Part shown: positions 12,727 through 24,235 of the stretch, one piece after another
Numbering within the stretch: the stretch's first letter is position 1
Layout: each line of letters opens with the position of its first letter
Source of the DNA: Haematococcus lacustris
Lineage: Eukaryota > Chlorophyta > Chlorophyceae > Chlamydomonadales > Haematococcaceae
NCBI GenBank assembly: GCA_030144725.1
Contig: JASKMD010000006.1
Location: 10,422,832-10,486,831 of the forward strand
DNA: 64,000 nucleotides
Direction of reading: 5' to 3'
Program-made: the position numbers and the translations under genes
The notes under the pieces: generated by a model
The model's input: the letters and a program-made list of their open reading frames with translations, nothing else
Database searches by the model: none
What the model was told of the DNA's origin: nothing

Positions 12727-12890
12727 TTGCAAACAATTACAGGAAAAGTGCACGACTTGCGCACATTTACTGAAAAAGTGCACGACTTGCGCACATTTAC
12801 GGGAAAAGTGCAGACATTTACAGAAAAAGTGAACGACTTGCACACATTTACGGGAAAAGCGCAGACATTTACAGCAAAAGTGCACAACCA
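12727..12890. repeat. Minisatellite with 30-bp and 18-bp units
   Basis: Repeats of GTGCACGACTTGCGCACATT plus TTACGGGAAAA, alternating with a shorter form in which the CGACTTGCGCA segment is missing (AAGTGCAGACATTTACA). At least six units can be seen. All frames of the repeat stay open. Confidence 0.8.
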
Positions 12891-12984
12891 TCAAGAAAGA
12901 GCGTGGTTTGCGCACTGGTTCTGCTGTCGTCCCCGACGCGTGGAGCACAGCCGCAATAGCAGCGAGGCTCCAAATCGTGTGCCC

Positions 12985-13170
12985 GTAATGTATAGGGATA
13001 TCGCATAATGTCTCGGCCAGCGCCGTTCACGTCCAAATAACAGTCTCGGCCAGATCTCAAGTTGCGTAAACGTCTCGGCTACGCCTCGACGTTTACTGCA
13101 ACTTTCGACCCAGCCTCGACCGTTATTTTCCCGTAACAGCTCGGCCTCCGACATTATACTATACATCCCT
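12985..13170. repeat. Long imperfect inverted repeat (hairpin or MITE-like)
   Basis: The sequence from about 12,990 to 13,080 is an imperfect reverse complement of 13,081 to 13,170, with the centre near 13,080. The strongest paired blocks are AAGTTGCGTAAACGTC with its partner around 13,088-13,105, AATAAC/GTTATT, and the outer ATAATGTC/GACATTAT. No protein frame explains it. Confidence 0.75.
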
Positions 13171-13199
13171 TTCTCTTCCATTTATTTTAGTGGCGAGGG

Positions 13200-13924
13200 G
13201 TGCAGTGCACGCTCCTCACCCATACGAAAATGAAACCGTGCAGTAACCCATGAGAGCCACTGCTACTGCAGCCGCAAGCGGAGTGCAATGCAAGCAGCTG
13301 CAATACGTGCACCCCCTTCGTGATCAGGGTGACACGCCGGTCAGGTAAGTATGCTCGAGCGGAGGGCGTCGAGGGGTCAGGATCCGGAGCCTGCTGGTCG
13401 GGAAGCATGCCCCCGATGGTGGGTTTGAGGGGCAGGATGATATAAGGTGCCAACGGGTAGGCCGACTGGGCCGCTAAGCCGAGCTAATGGGTGAGCCGTC
13501 AGGGTCGATAGGGCAGCTGCTTGCAAGCATTGCCGAGGTGAGCGATCATGACTCTGCAGATGCTGCCACAATTTGTACCGGGGGTTGAGATTATAGGCTT
13601 GCTTGGAACCTAAGAAAGCAGCAAATAAATACATGTCGCCAAACCGGTGTTCGTAATTAGCAAGCAGCAGCATGGGCGGGCCACAGGAGTGCCTCAACCA
13701 ACTGCTCAGTCTACCTGCCGAAGGCGCCTGACCCTAACCAACACCAATCAACCAAGGCTGGGCTTCCTGCGTCTCATGATCACTGGGCGGTGCCATCATA
13801 ATCGGTTGGCTGCGGACCGCATACACAGCCTTCCAGCTCATCAACCCGCTGCCGCCATCTTGGGGCTGACCACTCAAGACTGAGTTGCCCCGTCCCTCTG
13901 CCCCGCTGCCCCCGGCAGACCGCC
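13200..13924. other. Intergenic stretch 3' of the SDR gene, nothing recognised
   Basis: Open frames here show no family motif. It may include the 3' UTR of the minus-strand dehydrogenase. Confidence 0.4.
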
Positions 13925-16900
13925 TCAGAACAGGCCCTTCACGCTGTACCCGCCATCCACTGCCAGCGTCTGGCCCGTGATGAAGGCGGCTGCTGGGGAG
14001 GTTAAGAAGGCAAAGGTGGCTGCAGGGCAGAGCGATGAAGCAGGTGGGAGTGTAACCCTTGCCCTGCCCCTGCTCCTCTCCCTTTCCCTGCCTTGCCTCT
14101 GCCCTGCCCAGCCTTGGTCCTGTCTTGCCCCTGTCCCTACCCCTGCCCTTGCCCCTGCTGCCCCACACGCACTGCAGGACGCGTAGGGCATGTGCCCTCA
14201 CCTGCCACCTCCTCTGGCTGACCAACACGAGCAAGGGGGGTGCGGCTGATGACTTGGCGCCTGAAGTCCTCGTCCTGCAGCACCTGGGGGTCCAGAGGGG
14301 GGTCGAGGCAAGGCTTGCTGCTGCTGCTCCTCTCTAGGCCAAGGGCTCAGGACAGGGCCATTGACTCGTGGCATGTCATCAAGCATGCATTGTCGTGGCT
14401 CTGCAACTGCTTCGCTGCCTTTGCTGCTTTGGTTGCAATTCATATGGCCAACAGCATTGCTGAGACCATCACTGGCATGTGCTCACGACTGATAACAATA
14501 GGCCTTGGTGACAGGGAAGGTATTGCGTAGCTAGCGTGGCCCAGTTGATGCGCTGGTCTGTGTGCCGCCCAGCTGCTGCTGCTGCTGCTGCTGCCGCTGC
14601 TGCTGCCACCCTTTGTTCAGAGTGCGACTGCTGCGGTTCACTAGATGGAGCCAGGTCTGTCAGCCCTGGCACAGGGAAGGGAGGGCCAGGGCAGTGGCTC
14701 ACCTGCATGGCTAGCTCCGTGGCAGTGTACCTGCACCATTTGAAAGCAATGGAACAGGGCAGGCCAGAAGGTAGGCAGGCAGGCAGGCAGGCGGGTATGG
14801 GTATGGGTATGGGTGGAGGTAAAGGTAGGGGTCCACCAAGGAGAGGTTCAGGGGCAGGGGTGTGCAGGGAGGTGGGGGTGTTGCCCTGCGCCTGCCTGGA
14901 CTCACCAGGGTGCCACGCTGTTGACCCGGATTCCCTCAGCGGCCCACTCGCACGCCAGGTTCTTGGTCAACTGATTCAGCGCAGCCTGCAGCCACAGCAG
15001 CCGCGCCATCCATCTAGTCCACACCCAGCCTCAGGCCACCTCAGGCCCCCTCCCACCTCTGCAGGATACACCCAGCCTCAGGCCGCCTCAGCCAGATCTC
15101 CCATCACACATCCTACAATCCTCAGCCCTGCAAGGCTCAACCACCAGCCACCTGGCCAAACTCAGGCATTCTAATTACCTCCGGGCCGGGGCAATTTCAG
15201 CTGGCAATGCTCCCCTCCCTGCTGCCCTCCCTGCTGCCCTCTTCCCCCCCCGGCCCTCATGGCCCTGTCCTCCCTATTGGCCTCCAACCTGACCTGACCT
15301 TGGTCATGGCGTAGATGGTGCCTGAGCGCATGGCAGTGGGCCCCCCAGCCACGGAGGAGTTGAACAGGACCACTGCCTGGCCGCTGGCCTTCAGCAGCGG
15401 GTGAGCCAACTGGCCAGGCCAGCCAGGTGCAGGCCATGCAGGGAGCAGCAGGGGAGAGGGTTGAGGGCAGGGGTCAAGGGGCGCAGTGGGGGGTGCAGTC
15501 AGCAAGCAGCCTCTGGTGGTGCGGGGGAGGCACTGAGCACTGGGGAGGGGGCAGGGGGCAGGGGCCAGGGGCCAGGGGGCAGGGCAAGGCAGGGTTCTGC
15601 CTCTATTGCTGACACCAGGTCTGCTGCTGGGGCTGCAACTGCTGCTAGGGCTGTTAGGGCTCCCAGCTGCTGCCTGTAGAGCCTGCTGCTGGGGTCCAGG
15701 TGAGGGGGGCACCTGGCACAAGTGGTAGGCTGACTCCAAGTTGGTGGCCATCAACCGCGAGTACTCCTGGAGGGTAGGGCAGGGCAGGGCAGGGTCATGC
15801 AAGCAGACCTGGCCAGAGTGCCCGGCTGACCGGCCAGGCAGAGCCAGCTAGCCCCCCAGCAACCTATTCATCCCTCCCCCTTCCTGGGTGCGCACGCCCC
15901 CTTGCCATCCCTGTTCCGTGCACTTAACCCCACCCCTTCTGCTGCTGGCCCCACCCTACCTCGCCCTCTGCCTCTTCCCCCCTGCCCCTGTGCTTGCACA
16001 CCCTTCACAGGCTGACTCAGCCCTGGACCCTGCACATGTCGCCCTCTCACCCCCTCCTCCCCTTCCTCACACCTCACTAGTGTAATCTACAGTGGGCTTG
16101 CGGATGTTGGTCCCCACGTTGTTGACTGCGGGCAGGCAGGCCAGCCAGAGGCAGCGGTAGGCAGCAAGCGCTCTGCCCCCTCCCTCAGCAGCACAACTCA
16201 GGCAGCACTCAACACTGCAAACCGGCTTCAAGCCTGGGCATCAGGCCGTAACCACAGCTGCCAGCAGCAGCCTGGGCAGCACTGCATGGTGAGCCATATG
16301 GGGGCAAAGCTGAGAGAGGTGGGCAGGGACTTCCTCGTCACACTGCGTCACACCTTGCCACACACTGGTGACACTGGTGGCTCATGAAGCCCTGGCTGCA
16401 TGGCTCACCCAATATGTCCAGGCGGCCTTGGTACTCAGAGGCCACCTGGCAGGCAAGCACAGGCCAGGGGGCAGCAGCAGGCTGGGAGCTATGTGTAACG
16501 TGCGGGAGTTCTCAGCCACGCACCCCACAGGTTAGACCTAGGCTAGATGCCAAGTACACGAGCTTAGAGCGGGGTAGCTCGTTGGGTTCTGGGCCCACCG
16601 TTCCCATTACAGGGTTTAGGTATCTCTTGGCCAACGTCACACTTGCATGCGCCCTACAATTGTAACACTATGAAGCATAAGAGCTGTACAGTTCATCTTG
16701 TCTTAACCACAGTTGGCAGATCAGTGGGCGCCACTGATGTGTGTACACAGTGAGACATGTGGGACACTTCGTTCACTCAAATCTCACTGTGTGCTGCCTT
16801 GTGGCTTGTGCGCACGGTAGGCTTTTGGCCTAGGCCTAACCCTAACCCTAACCCCAACCTTCACCCTATCCCTCAGCCTATCCCTAAGCCTATCCCTTAC

Positions 16901-17807
16901 CTTTCTGAATGCATCACAGGCATGTGCCACAGCGTCATGTGCCTATGTTATGTGAGCATTTACAACTCCTCCACAACACCGTGTCAGCCCTCCACTCCAG
17001 GTTACTCCTTGCACTGCCACACCCCTCACGACTGCAATGCACCAAACCGCCCTACCCCTCTCTCCACCTCTTATCTTACTCCCCTAGCCCGCCTCTGGCG
17101 CCCCGCCCCCCTACCCCTCCCTCTGCACCTGACCTTGCCCCTTACCCTTCCCCTGCCGCCCCGCCCCCCTTCCCCAGTACTGCCTGTTCACTCACCGCCG
17201 TCATCAGTGCTTCACGTTGCTCACGCTGGCTGACATCCGCCACCCTGCCCTGCGTGGGGGCACGCCAGGAGGCAGGGGGGCGCATCGCTAGACGGGGAGG
17301 GCAGGGTGGTTGATGTGACGTCATGGAGAGGGTGAAATGCCTGCTGCTGCCTGGCCAATGCGCTGCAGCTACCAGCCGTGCTGCTGGTGGCACTGCTGGG
17401 CGGAAAGCATCAGGATAGCAGCTAGGACAGATGCAAGCCACAGGCCCTGGTTGGTGGTCAGAGGTGTGACGGTCGTGACCTGCACTTCGAAGCCTTGGCT
17501 GCGCCATTTACTAATGCTGGCTTCAAGGTCGTCCTTTGACCGAGCGCATATAAAGACCTGCGGTCGGTGCGCTCACAAACAGACTCTGTACTAGTCTGGT
17601 CATGTGTTCATCTACACGCCGAACCTTTGCGCCGAGCTTGCAGAAGTGCTCCACAATAGCTGCTCCAATTCCCTTCGTGCCGCCCGTCACCAATGCCACC
17701 TTGCCCGTCAGGCCGAAGCGCTGTAAGGCAAAGGCAGCTGAGGCTTCAGCGATGTCATCCATCATAATTGGTGGCAGTTTGCGATGCCATCTTGGCTTCA
17801 TGGTCAT
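13925..17807 (-). CDS. Tropinone-reductase-like short-chain dehydrogenase (SDR)
   Basis: NAD(P)-dependent oxidoreductase of the classical SDR family, closest in motif pattern to the plant tropinone-reductase-like group; the substrate cannot be inferred. Eleven exons (minus): 17625-17807, 17480-17557, 17196-17249, 16409-16445, 16073-16125, 15713-15766, 15299-15409, 14906-14985, 14703-14730, 14202-14283, 13925-14019; 284 residues, phases consistent throughout. Motifs: cofactor loop TGGTKGIG (residues 41-48), [29 protein letters not shown] (119-123), catalytic Ser in [13 protein letters not shown] (Tyr186/Lys190), [16 protein letters not shown], and C-terminal [18 protein letters not shown]. The first 28 residues precede the usual SDR start. 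They could be a short leader, or the true start could be Met15 or Met16. Introns are small to medium; the 16,446-17,195 intron contains a CCCTAA tract. Confidence 0.93.
16838..16862. repeat. Telomere-like CCCTAA tract in an SDR intron
   Basis: Three CCTAAC units in a row followed by degenerate CCCTATCCCTCAGCC-type units over the next 50 bp. Confidence 0.7.
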
Positions 17808-18301
17808 GCATCGGCTTGCACAACATGGCAGCAGACTTCCGTGCGAGTGCCCACAAGCGCCTTGTACATGTCTGCTGCAGACCTACCCATGCATTGTTGC
17901 AGTCATTACAGCGAAGGTTGGTTCTGGGAACAGGCAAGTGCAGACATAGACCTGAAGTTGTACAGCACCACCTACCCAAACGTTTGGTTCTGCCGTTTGT
18001 TTCTCCTTTCTTTTCCTTTTTCCTCTTTCTTTATCTATGGCAAAGTATAACTGAAGTTCTGCCACCTCACATGCAACCTCACAGCAACTATGGAGGCTAC
18101 TTCCTCACGCCATTTCTAGCCATACCCACGAGTGAAGGAACGAGACTAGCTACTTCTCCCTTACGCCTCCTACTACTAGTTCTCGTGAGCATGAACGATG
18201 CCAATGACAGATAGACAAGTATGTGTCCGAACGCAGCCATGCACGCTGCAAAGTGTAGATAGTCGTCCCTGGCCAATGACAACCAAGGCAGCTTGAGCAG
18301 T
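17808..18301. other. Region between PAP 3' end and SDR 5' end
   Basis: Both genes are on the minus strand, so this should hold the PAP 3' UTR and the SDR promoter. A pyrimidine-rich, TATA-poor run lies at about 18,000-18,040. No motif is clear enough to call. Confidence 0.35.
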
Positions 18302-21300
18302 TCAGTTGCGTAGGAGGAGGGAAAGGCCACCAGCACTGCTGCGGGCTGTTGCAATGGTGCCATCTGAGAAGTAGAAACGGTAGGCCTTGGGCTTGGTGGC
18401 AGGGAACGTTTCCCAGATCTGCAGGTGAACACGCACAGCAGAGACTGGCGGCAGCCAGCAGACACATCCTCCGACTCGCACCAGACGTTATCACCATCAC
18501 TGCATGGCATCCGCTATGCAACTGGGCAACTGAACTGAAACGAACGTCATGTATCGATGATGAGGATGATGAGGGAGAGGGGGAGGGGGAGGGGGCTTTG
18601 TGCCCTACTATGCAGCAGGGGCTGTCAAGGGGCTGGGACCTACCTGCCGACCCGCCAGCTCCACGGCCACTCCCTTGTCAAACTGGAACTCCATGACACC
18701 AGTGGCGGGGTCCCAGCTCCTCATGCTGCCCCTGTGGCACCACTGTGCAGCAGGCGTGAGCACAGGCAGCAGGGGCTGCCAGGGGACAGGCCAGCCAAAG
18801 CTGGTGGTGCTGCTGCTGGTGGTGGTGCTGCTGCTGCTCACAGCGTGTTGTGCACAGGAAGTGAACCAAAGTCACATCAGGGCAGGCAGGGCCAGTCGAG
18901 GCGTGGATTGTCACCCCCGTCCTGACTTGTCCCTCACCCCCTCACACTGTCACACCCTCTGCACCACCAATCCCTGCTGTAGGTCAAGTGAGGTTGCAGC
19001 TGGCTGAACCAGGCAGCAGCTCAACTTTGGACAACACAGCCGTAGCGGGTGGTGGTGGCTGCTGTGCAGGTGGCGGGTGGTGGTGGCTGCTAGGCCTGCG
19101 TGTGGTCATGGCTGTGAGGTTGCTGGGCCCCGAGGCTTCTCACCCCCAGACCTTATGTTGAAGAGGAAGGGACCCACACGCGACACCAGGTTCACCCTCT
19201 GGCCCGCCATGTCCAGCACAAGGTCCTCATCCACTGGGATGTACTGGAAGGGTCTGCAGGGCCCAGGAGGAGCAGGGTGGCAGCAGGCAGTGCAGTGCAG
19301 CCCAAACCTGGCTTGCATCCCTAGTCAGCGGGTCAGCGGGTCAGGCGCGGTGCAGCTCCGCCCTGGCTAGCCTTGGTAGGAATAGGGTGGCGGCGGGAAG
19401 GGCGGGAGGATGATCCTTAGGTAGTGAAGGGGGATGGATGACTGCTAGGGTAGGGTTCTGTTCCAGCCTCTACTCTGCCTGCCATTCCCTCCACCCTCGA
19501 GGCTCACCCTGTAGTGAAGGAGAGGCGTGACTGCCTGCCTGGTCCTGCAGATCTCTGGCTGTAAGATAGATAGTTTCAGGCACCTATATACTCAGTTCAG
19601 GGTGCAGTGCCCCTAGGCTGATGTTGCAGCAGCTGACCCCTGCTGACGCCGTTTGTCTCGCTCCGCTACGCCGCACTGTAAGCTGTCTTCGCTGATGACT
19701 CCGCTGAGGTCTCCGCTGAGGACAGCGCACAAAGGACAGCGCAAAGGACAAAGGACAAAGGACAAAGGACAAAGGACAAAGGACAAAGGATAGCGCACAG
19801 TGTGACAGCGGACACTATGAAAAGGCTCCGTGTGCCACAGATTGCCATCTTAGTTGGAGCAGGCGTGGCGTCCTGCTCTGATTACCGCTCGGGCCCCAAG
19901 CTGCAACCGCGGGTTAAGGTAAGCAGCAGCCCCGCACTATAGCAGCAGCCCCGCACTATAGCAGCAGCCCCACAACAATTGCTTGTGCTTGTGTTCGCAG
20001 ATCGACGCGCTAATTCGTGACCGCGCAATTTGTAAACAATGGTACACGGCCCCGTAGAATGGCAAACGGCCAGGCCTCTCTGAAAGGTAAGCCCCCTGCC
20101 CTTGCACATAGCCCCGCACTTGTTGTCCAACACACCGTGCGCATTGTTGCCCCGCACATAGCCCCGCACTTGTTGTCCAACACACCCTGGTTGCCCCGCA
20201 CTCTAAGCAAGCCCCGCACATCGCACACCCTTGCCCTGGTTGCACTTGTTGCCCCGCACATAGCCCCGCACACTAAGCATATGTCGTGGCCCTATGTGCT
20301 TGCAGGTATCGCCAAAAGCAGCAGCGATCAATAAACCTGCAGCAATGATGGAGCTTCCTCGTGGAGCTCCACCCCTACCCGAGCCCTAGAGCCACGGCAC
20401 ACTCTAGGGCTGTTTGCTAGTTCACTGGTGTTTACTAGTGCAACGGGCTGGTAGCCATGTAAGCGTAAAGCTGTTAGTTTTGATGAGGAGCCCAGTGGTC
20501 AAGGGGGATTAGCCCCTTGAACGAGTGCCACCGGACGTGGGGTATGCAGTCATCAAGGGTGCGACCGAGGATGCTTCAATATTGTAGCGGAGTGAGATTA
20601 CCCACAGGCCGACATGTTGTTCCTTGTTGAATGAGTTTTGTTTGCCTGCTAGGGTAGGGTGGGAATCTGTAACTCAAACTGGCTGGATGGGAATCTGGCG
20701 CTATAGAGGGAAACTGGCATTGGTGGGGACAGGGCGGTGGCAGCAGGAGGGGCAGGCATCGATCTGCGCTTCAGGTGGCAAAGGGAGATGGATGACGGGT
20801 AGGGTAGGGTAGGGTAACGGTGTGTAGGGTCCAGTGTAGGGTAATGGTGTGTAGGGTCCAGTGAGCTGACCTGAAGGAGGTGGCGGTGCTGAACACAAGG
20901 CGCCACTGTCCAGGGATGCAAGCCAGGTCGGAGCTGGACCGCGCCTCAGCGCTGCCTGCCAGCAGCCAGGGCCAGCGGCCAGGGCAACAGCAAGCAGGGT
21001 CAAGCCTCAGCCCTGGTGTGCTTGGAAGAGGGATGCAGTAGGCGGAAGGCACGGCAGGACATTACCAGGGTTTCCCATACTAGCAGGAGCAGCTGCTGCA
21101 ACATGTGGCACTGACTGACTGCTGGCATTGCTGCGACAGGTGGCTGTGGGTGCGCCTTGGCTTGTGACTTATCAGAGTTGCCTAGAGAATTTAAACGTAA
21201 CCTGAAGCGGCAGCAGGTGACACCGGTGGACCCCTGTGGCCCCCACCCAGGTTCAAGTCCTTGCCTCCCACATTGTTTGGTACTCTCTCAGTGCCCCTAC

Positions 21301-22250
21301 ATCTGCTGCCCTGGTTTGTGCAACACCCAAGGGCTGGACTATATCTTACAACTGCTCAAGCAAGCAGATGAGAGCAGCTGTGGATATTGTTGTTGAGGAT
21401 GATGATGGTGATGATGGAAGGACGACAACGATGATGAGGAGGAAATGAGGAGGAAAGTCTCACGGCGCAGTAGCGGTGCACTGGGTTTGATGAGGACGAT
21501 GAGGACAGTGGAGGACGGGAGGGAGAGGAGGAGGAGGAGGAGGAGGAGGAGGAGGAGGAGGGGTTCACCCCGTTCAGGAGGGTTGATGGCAGGCAAGGTA
21601 AAGTGAGGGGGTCACACCTCACCCTGCAGCCCAGCCTCCAGCGCCAGCAAGGCGCCCTCCACCTGCTCTGGCTGCAGCCTCCGTTCCCTGGCCGCCTGGG
21701 TCAGCTGGGCCACCACCTCATGCAGGGGGGGGCTGCCGTGCGTGGTCCGGTAGCGCTGCAGGGCGGCGGGCTCGCTGCTCAGCTGCCCGCCAAGAGCTGC
21801 AGTGGCGCGCACCTCACACCTCACAGATCACACAAGCATTCGCCTCCAAATCGCCAGGGCAGATCCAGGGCCAGGGCATGGGTAGCAGTAGCAACGGCTG
21901 TAGTCAGCCAGGGCTGGTAAGAGCGAGCCTGCCCCGACAGCCATGCCCCATGCAAGCAGCAGGCAAATGCGTCTTCAGTCACGAATGAATGGAAGCAACA
22001 GCAGAATATCACTGAGCTGACACTGGTGCTGGGCTGTGTGTGTCATCCGCTAGCTGCCCAGCCCACATACCAACCGCAGCTCAGCTTGATCCTAGGCATT
22101 GCACTGGTGATTAACAGCACGGCTCTCACCGTTTGAGGTGCTGGTTGCACGGGCTTGCACATGCCTGCCTGCAAGCGCCCAGGCTCCTCGCCGCACTGAC
22201 GGGCCATTGAAGGGCGCAATGGCGCTGCGGCTGTTCCACGGAGCTTGCAT
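18302..22250 (-). CDS. Plastid-lipid-associated protein (PAP/fibrillin domain)
   Basis: PAP/fibrillins are plastid proteins of plastoglobules and thylakoids. Six exons (minus): 22130-22250, 21623-21796, 20871-20955, 19152-19253, 18644-18731, 18302-18418; 228 residues, all phases consistent. Residues 1-40 are Ser/Arg/Ala-rich with almost no acidic residues, as expected for a chloroplast transit peptide. Exon 2 codes a helical segment (LHEVVAQLTQAARERRLQ). The PAP core follows: IPGQWRLVFSTATSFR, PFQYIPVDEDLVLDM, VNLVSRVGPFLFNIRG, GVMEFQFDKGVAVELAG, then AYRFYFSDGTIATARSSAGG near the C-terminus, matching the family's closing beta strands. The exact PAP subfamily is not assigned. Introns carry GGACAAA and CCCCGCAC tandem repeats and two perfect hairpins. 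Confidence 0.88.
19738..19792. repeat. GGACAAA heptamer tandem repeat
   Basis: About seven copies of AGGACAA(A) in a row within a PAP intron, read on the plus strand. Confidence 0.8.
19925..20280. repeat. CCCCGCAC-based tandem repeats
   Basis: GCAGCAGCCCCGCACTATA occurs in tandem near 19,925-19,970. Then TTGCCCCGCACATAGCCCC plus TTGTTGTCCAACACACC recur two to three times to 20,280. All lie within an intron of the PAP gene. Confidence 0.7.
20382..20411. other. Perfect 10-bp stem hairpin
   Basis: AGCCCTAGAG (20382-20391) and CTCTAGGGCT (20402-20411) pair perfectly around a 10-nt loop, inside a PAP intron. Confidence 0.75.
20499..20520. other. Perfect 8-bp stem hairpin
   Basis: TCAAGGGG and CCCCTTGA pair around a 6-nt loop, 88 nt after the previous hairpin in the same intron. 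Confidence 0.7.
21524..21560. repeat. GAG trinucleotide repeat
   Basis: About 11 GAG/AGG triplets within intron 2 of the PAP gene. Confidence 0.8.
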
Positions 22251-24235
22251 GATCACGCCCGCAATCGACGACCGCGATGCGAAACAAAATCCAGACGAGA
22301 TGCGTGATAAGCGTGACGGCTATCGAGTGACTTAGCAGGGCCAGCGCCATTTTCTACTTTAGGGACTAGGAGGTCGTGGCAACACCGCCATCAAATTACA
22401 TCGACTGCTGTAACACCGCTTGTTAGACCGGCCGGCCGCGTCCTCCACTCGTTCTTGCCGTGGTGAATGGCGAAGCAGACCCTGATGGGTGCTGATCCCA
22501 ATTGTACCAAAACGAAGAGGCAGCCCTACCGCAAAAGAAATATTGTCGTTGCATACTTATACGCACAGCTACTGCGTTCGGTATGGCCTGCTATTCACTG
22601 TGATGTAACTCTGCTTAGAGCAGGCAAGAAAGGCTGTCTGCAGTTTTGGGGCCCTAGGACGCTATTGTCCCGTTAGCTGGGGAGGTGGCGGGGATGATGG
22701 CGGTAAGCATCGCAACGGCCGCGCCCTATTGTGGGCCCACCACCCCAGCCAGCCCTTCACATTGCCTTACACAGAGTGTGTGGGCAATGAGTATAGGGGC
22801 ACGGTGTGATACATGGTGATAACTTTGACGAGGAGGGTGTGCATCAAGGGAGGAGAGGAGCTTAAGGGCATGCCCTTGCTACCCTTCCACTAAGACAACC
22901 TTGCAAGCGGTGTCGGCCCACAAGGAGGTTGCCGCCCGACCCTTTTGGGACCTGCCCGATGGGGGATGCTGGGCAAGCAGGCTAACGGCTGACGGCCTCA
23001 GCGGAGCACCCACTAATCCACATCGTATGTTCAAACACCTTGCACAACCTTGAACACCACCCAACAGCTTCTGACAAGCGTCCCACCAACAAGTATAACC
23101 CAGTAATGATACAGCACACATCCTTCAACGGCAACACCGCGACAACATACAGCTTTGACGTCATGGAGGTGCAATGCTACATGTGCAATGCCACTCAGCA
23201 GGACACACACTACAACACTGCAGCCACTGGGCAGCTGACCATCATCAAGCCAGCCAAGAGCCCCCCAGCCCCCCAGCAAGCATCTCTGATCAGGACAAGT
23301 TGCCGCTCTCTTGGGGCACATGGGCTATAGCATGCACCTAGCGCGGTCCATGCATTTTTAGCCCAGCCATCATGCCTAGTGACACTGCCACATCAGCCTC
23401 GACTTGCTCTCCCCTTGTTTGGTCCATGCACTTTGGCCACCCCGCTGTGCCTGAGCCACCCATTACCCTCAACTCGGTCTCCCACCTGACCCCCCTGCCA
23501 GGTTGGCCCCCCCTTCCATGCCCCCCCGCCCCATCCCCTCCCCTGGCCACCCCGAGACCCACTCCCCCCCTTTCCCCCCCCACTCCCCCTGCCCTCCCCA
23601 CTCTCCACCTGCTGCTGCTACTGCTGTCCCTGCGCGTTGCTGGCGGTGGTCCAGTGTAGCACAGCAGCAGGCCCTGGGAGGTCATTGCATCCTGACCTTG
23701 CACTGAGCACCCTGCACCCCACCCCCCTTGTGCCCCTGCCTGGCAGCCCTGCCTCCTCACCACCACCACCACCACCACCAGCACTGCAGCCGCCGCCGCC
23801 CACCTAGCAGGCCCCACACTCATCCTGCTGGCCCAGCCAGCCATGGCCAGGGAAGGCCCAGCCCCTGGCACTGTGGAGCGGCTGGTGCCAGGTCTGGTGG
23901 CCAGGCTGCTCAGCTGGTCACACCGAGGTCTCACCAGCACGGCGCAGCGCAGCGGCACAGTGGCAGACCACACAGCGTACAGCTAGCGCTGGTTACCACT
24001 GGTCTGACAAGGCCCAGGCCCAGGGCAGCAGGGGTCCAGGGGGCCGGGGCAACACCGCCCCTCACCCCATCCTGACCCCACGCCCCAACATACCGCCCCA
24101 TCACCTCGCAGGAGGCTGGTCGGGCCTGTTGGCCCTCGTGGCCTGCTTGCTGCTGACCAGTATGGGTGCTAGCAGCCGGGAGGGGTCACGCCCAGATGTG
24201 CATGCGGCCGCGTCTTTGGCTGGCGGCCTGGCGGC
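22251..24235. other. Intergenic stretch between PAP 5' end and JmjC 3' end
   Basis: Both flanking genes are on the minus strand. Frames at 22,467-22,676 (plus) and 23,040-23,330 (plus) are open but show no recognisable family and no supporting neighbouring exon. 23,450-24,110 is C-rich low complexity. This should contain the PAP promoter and the JmjC 3' UTR. Confidence 0.45.
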
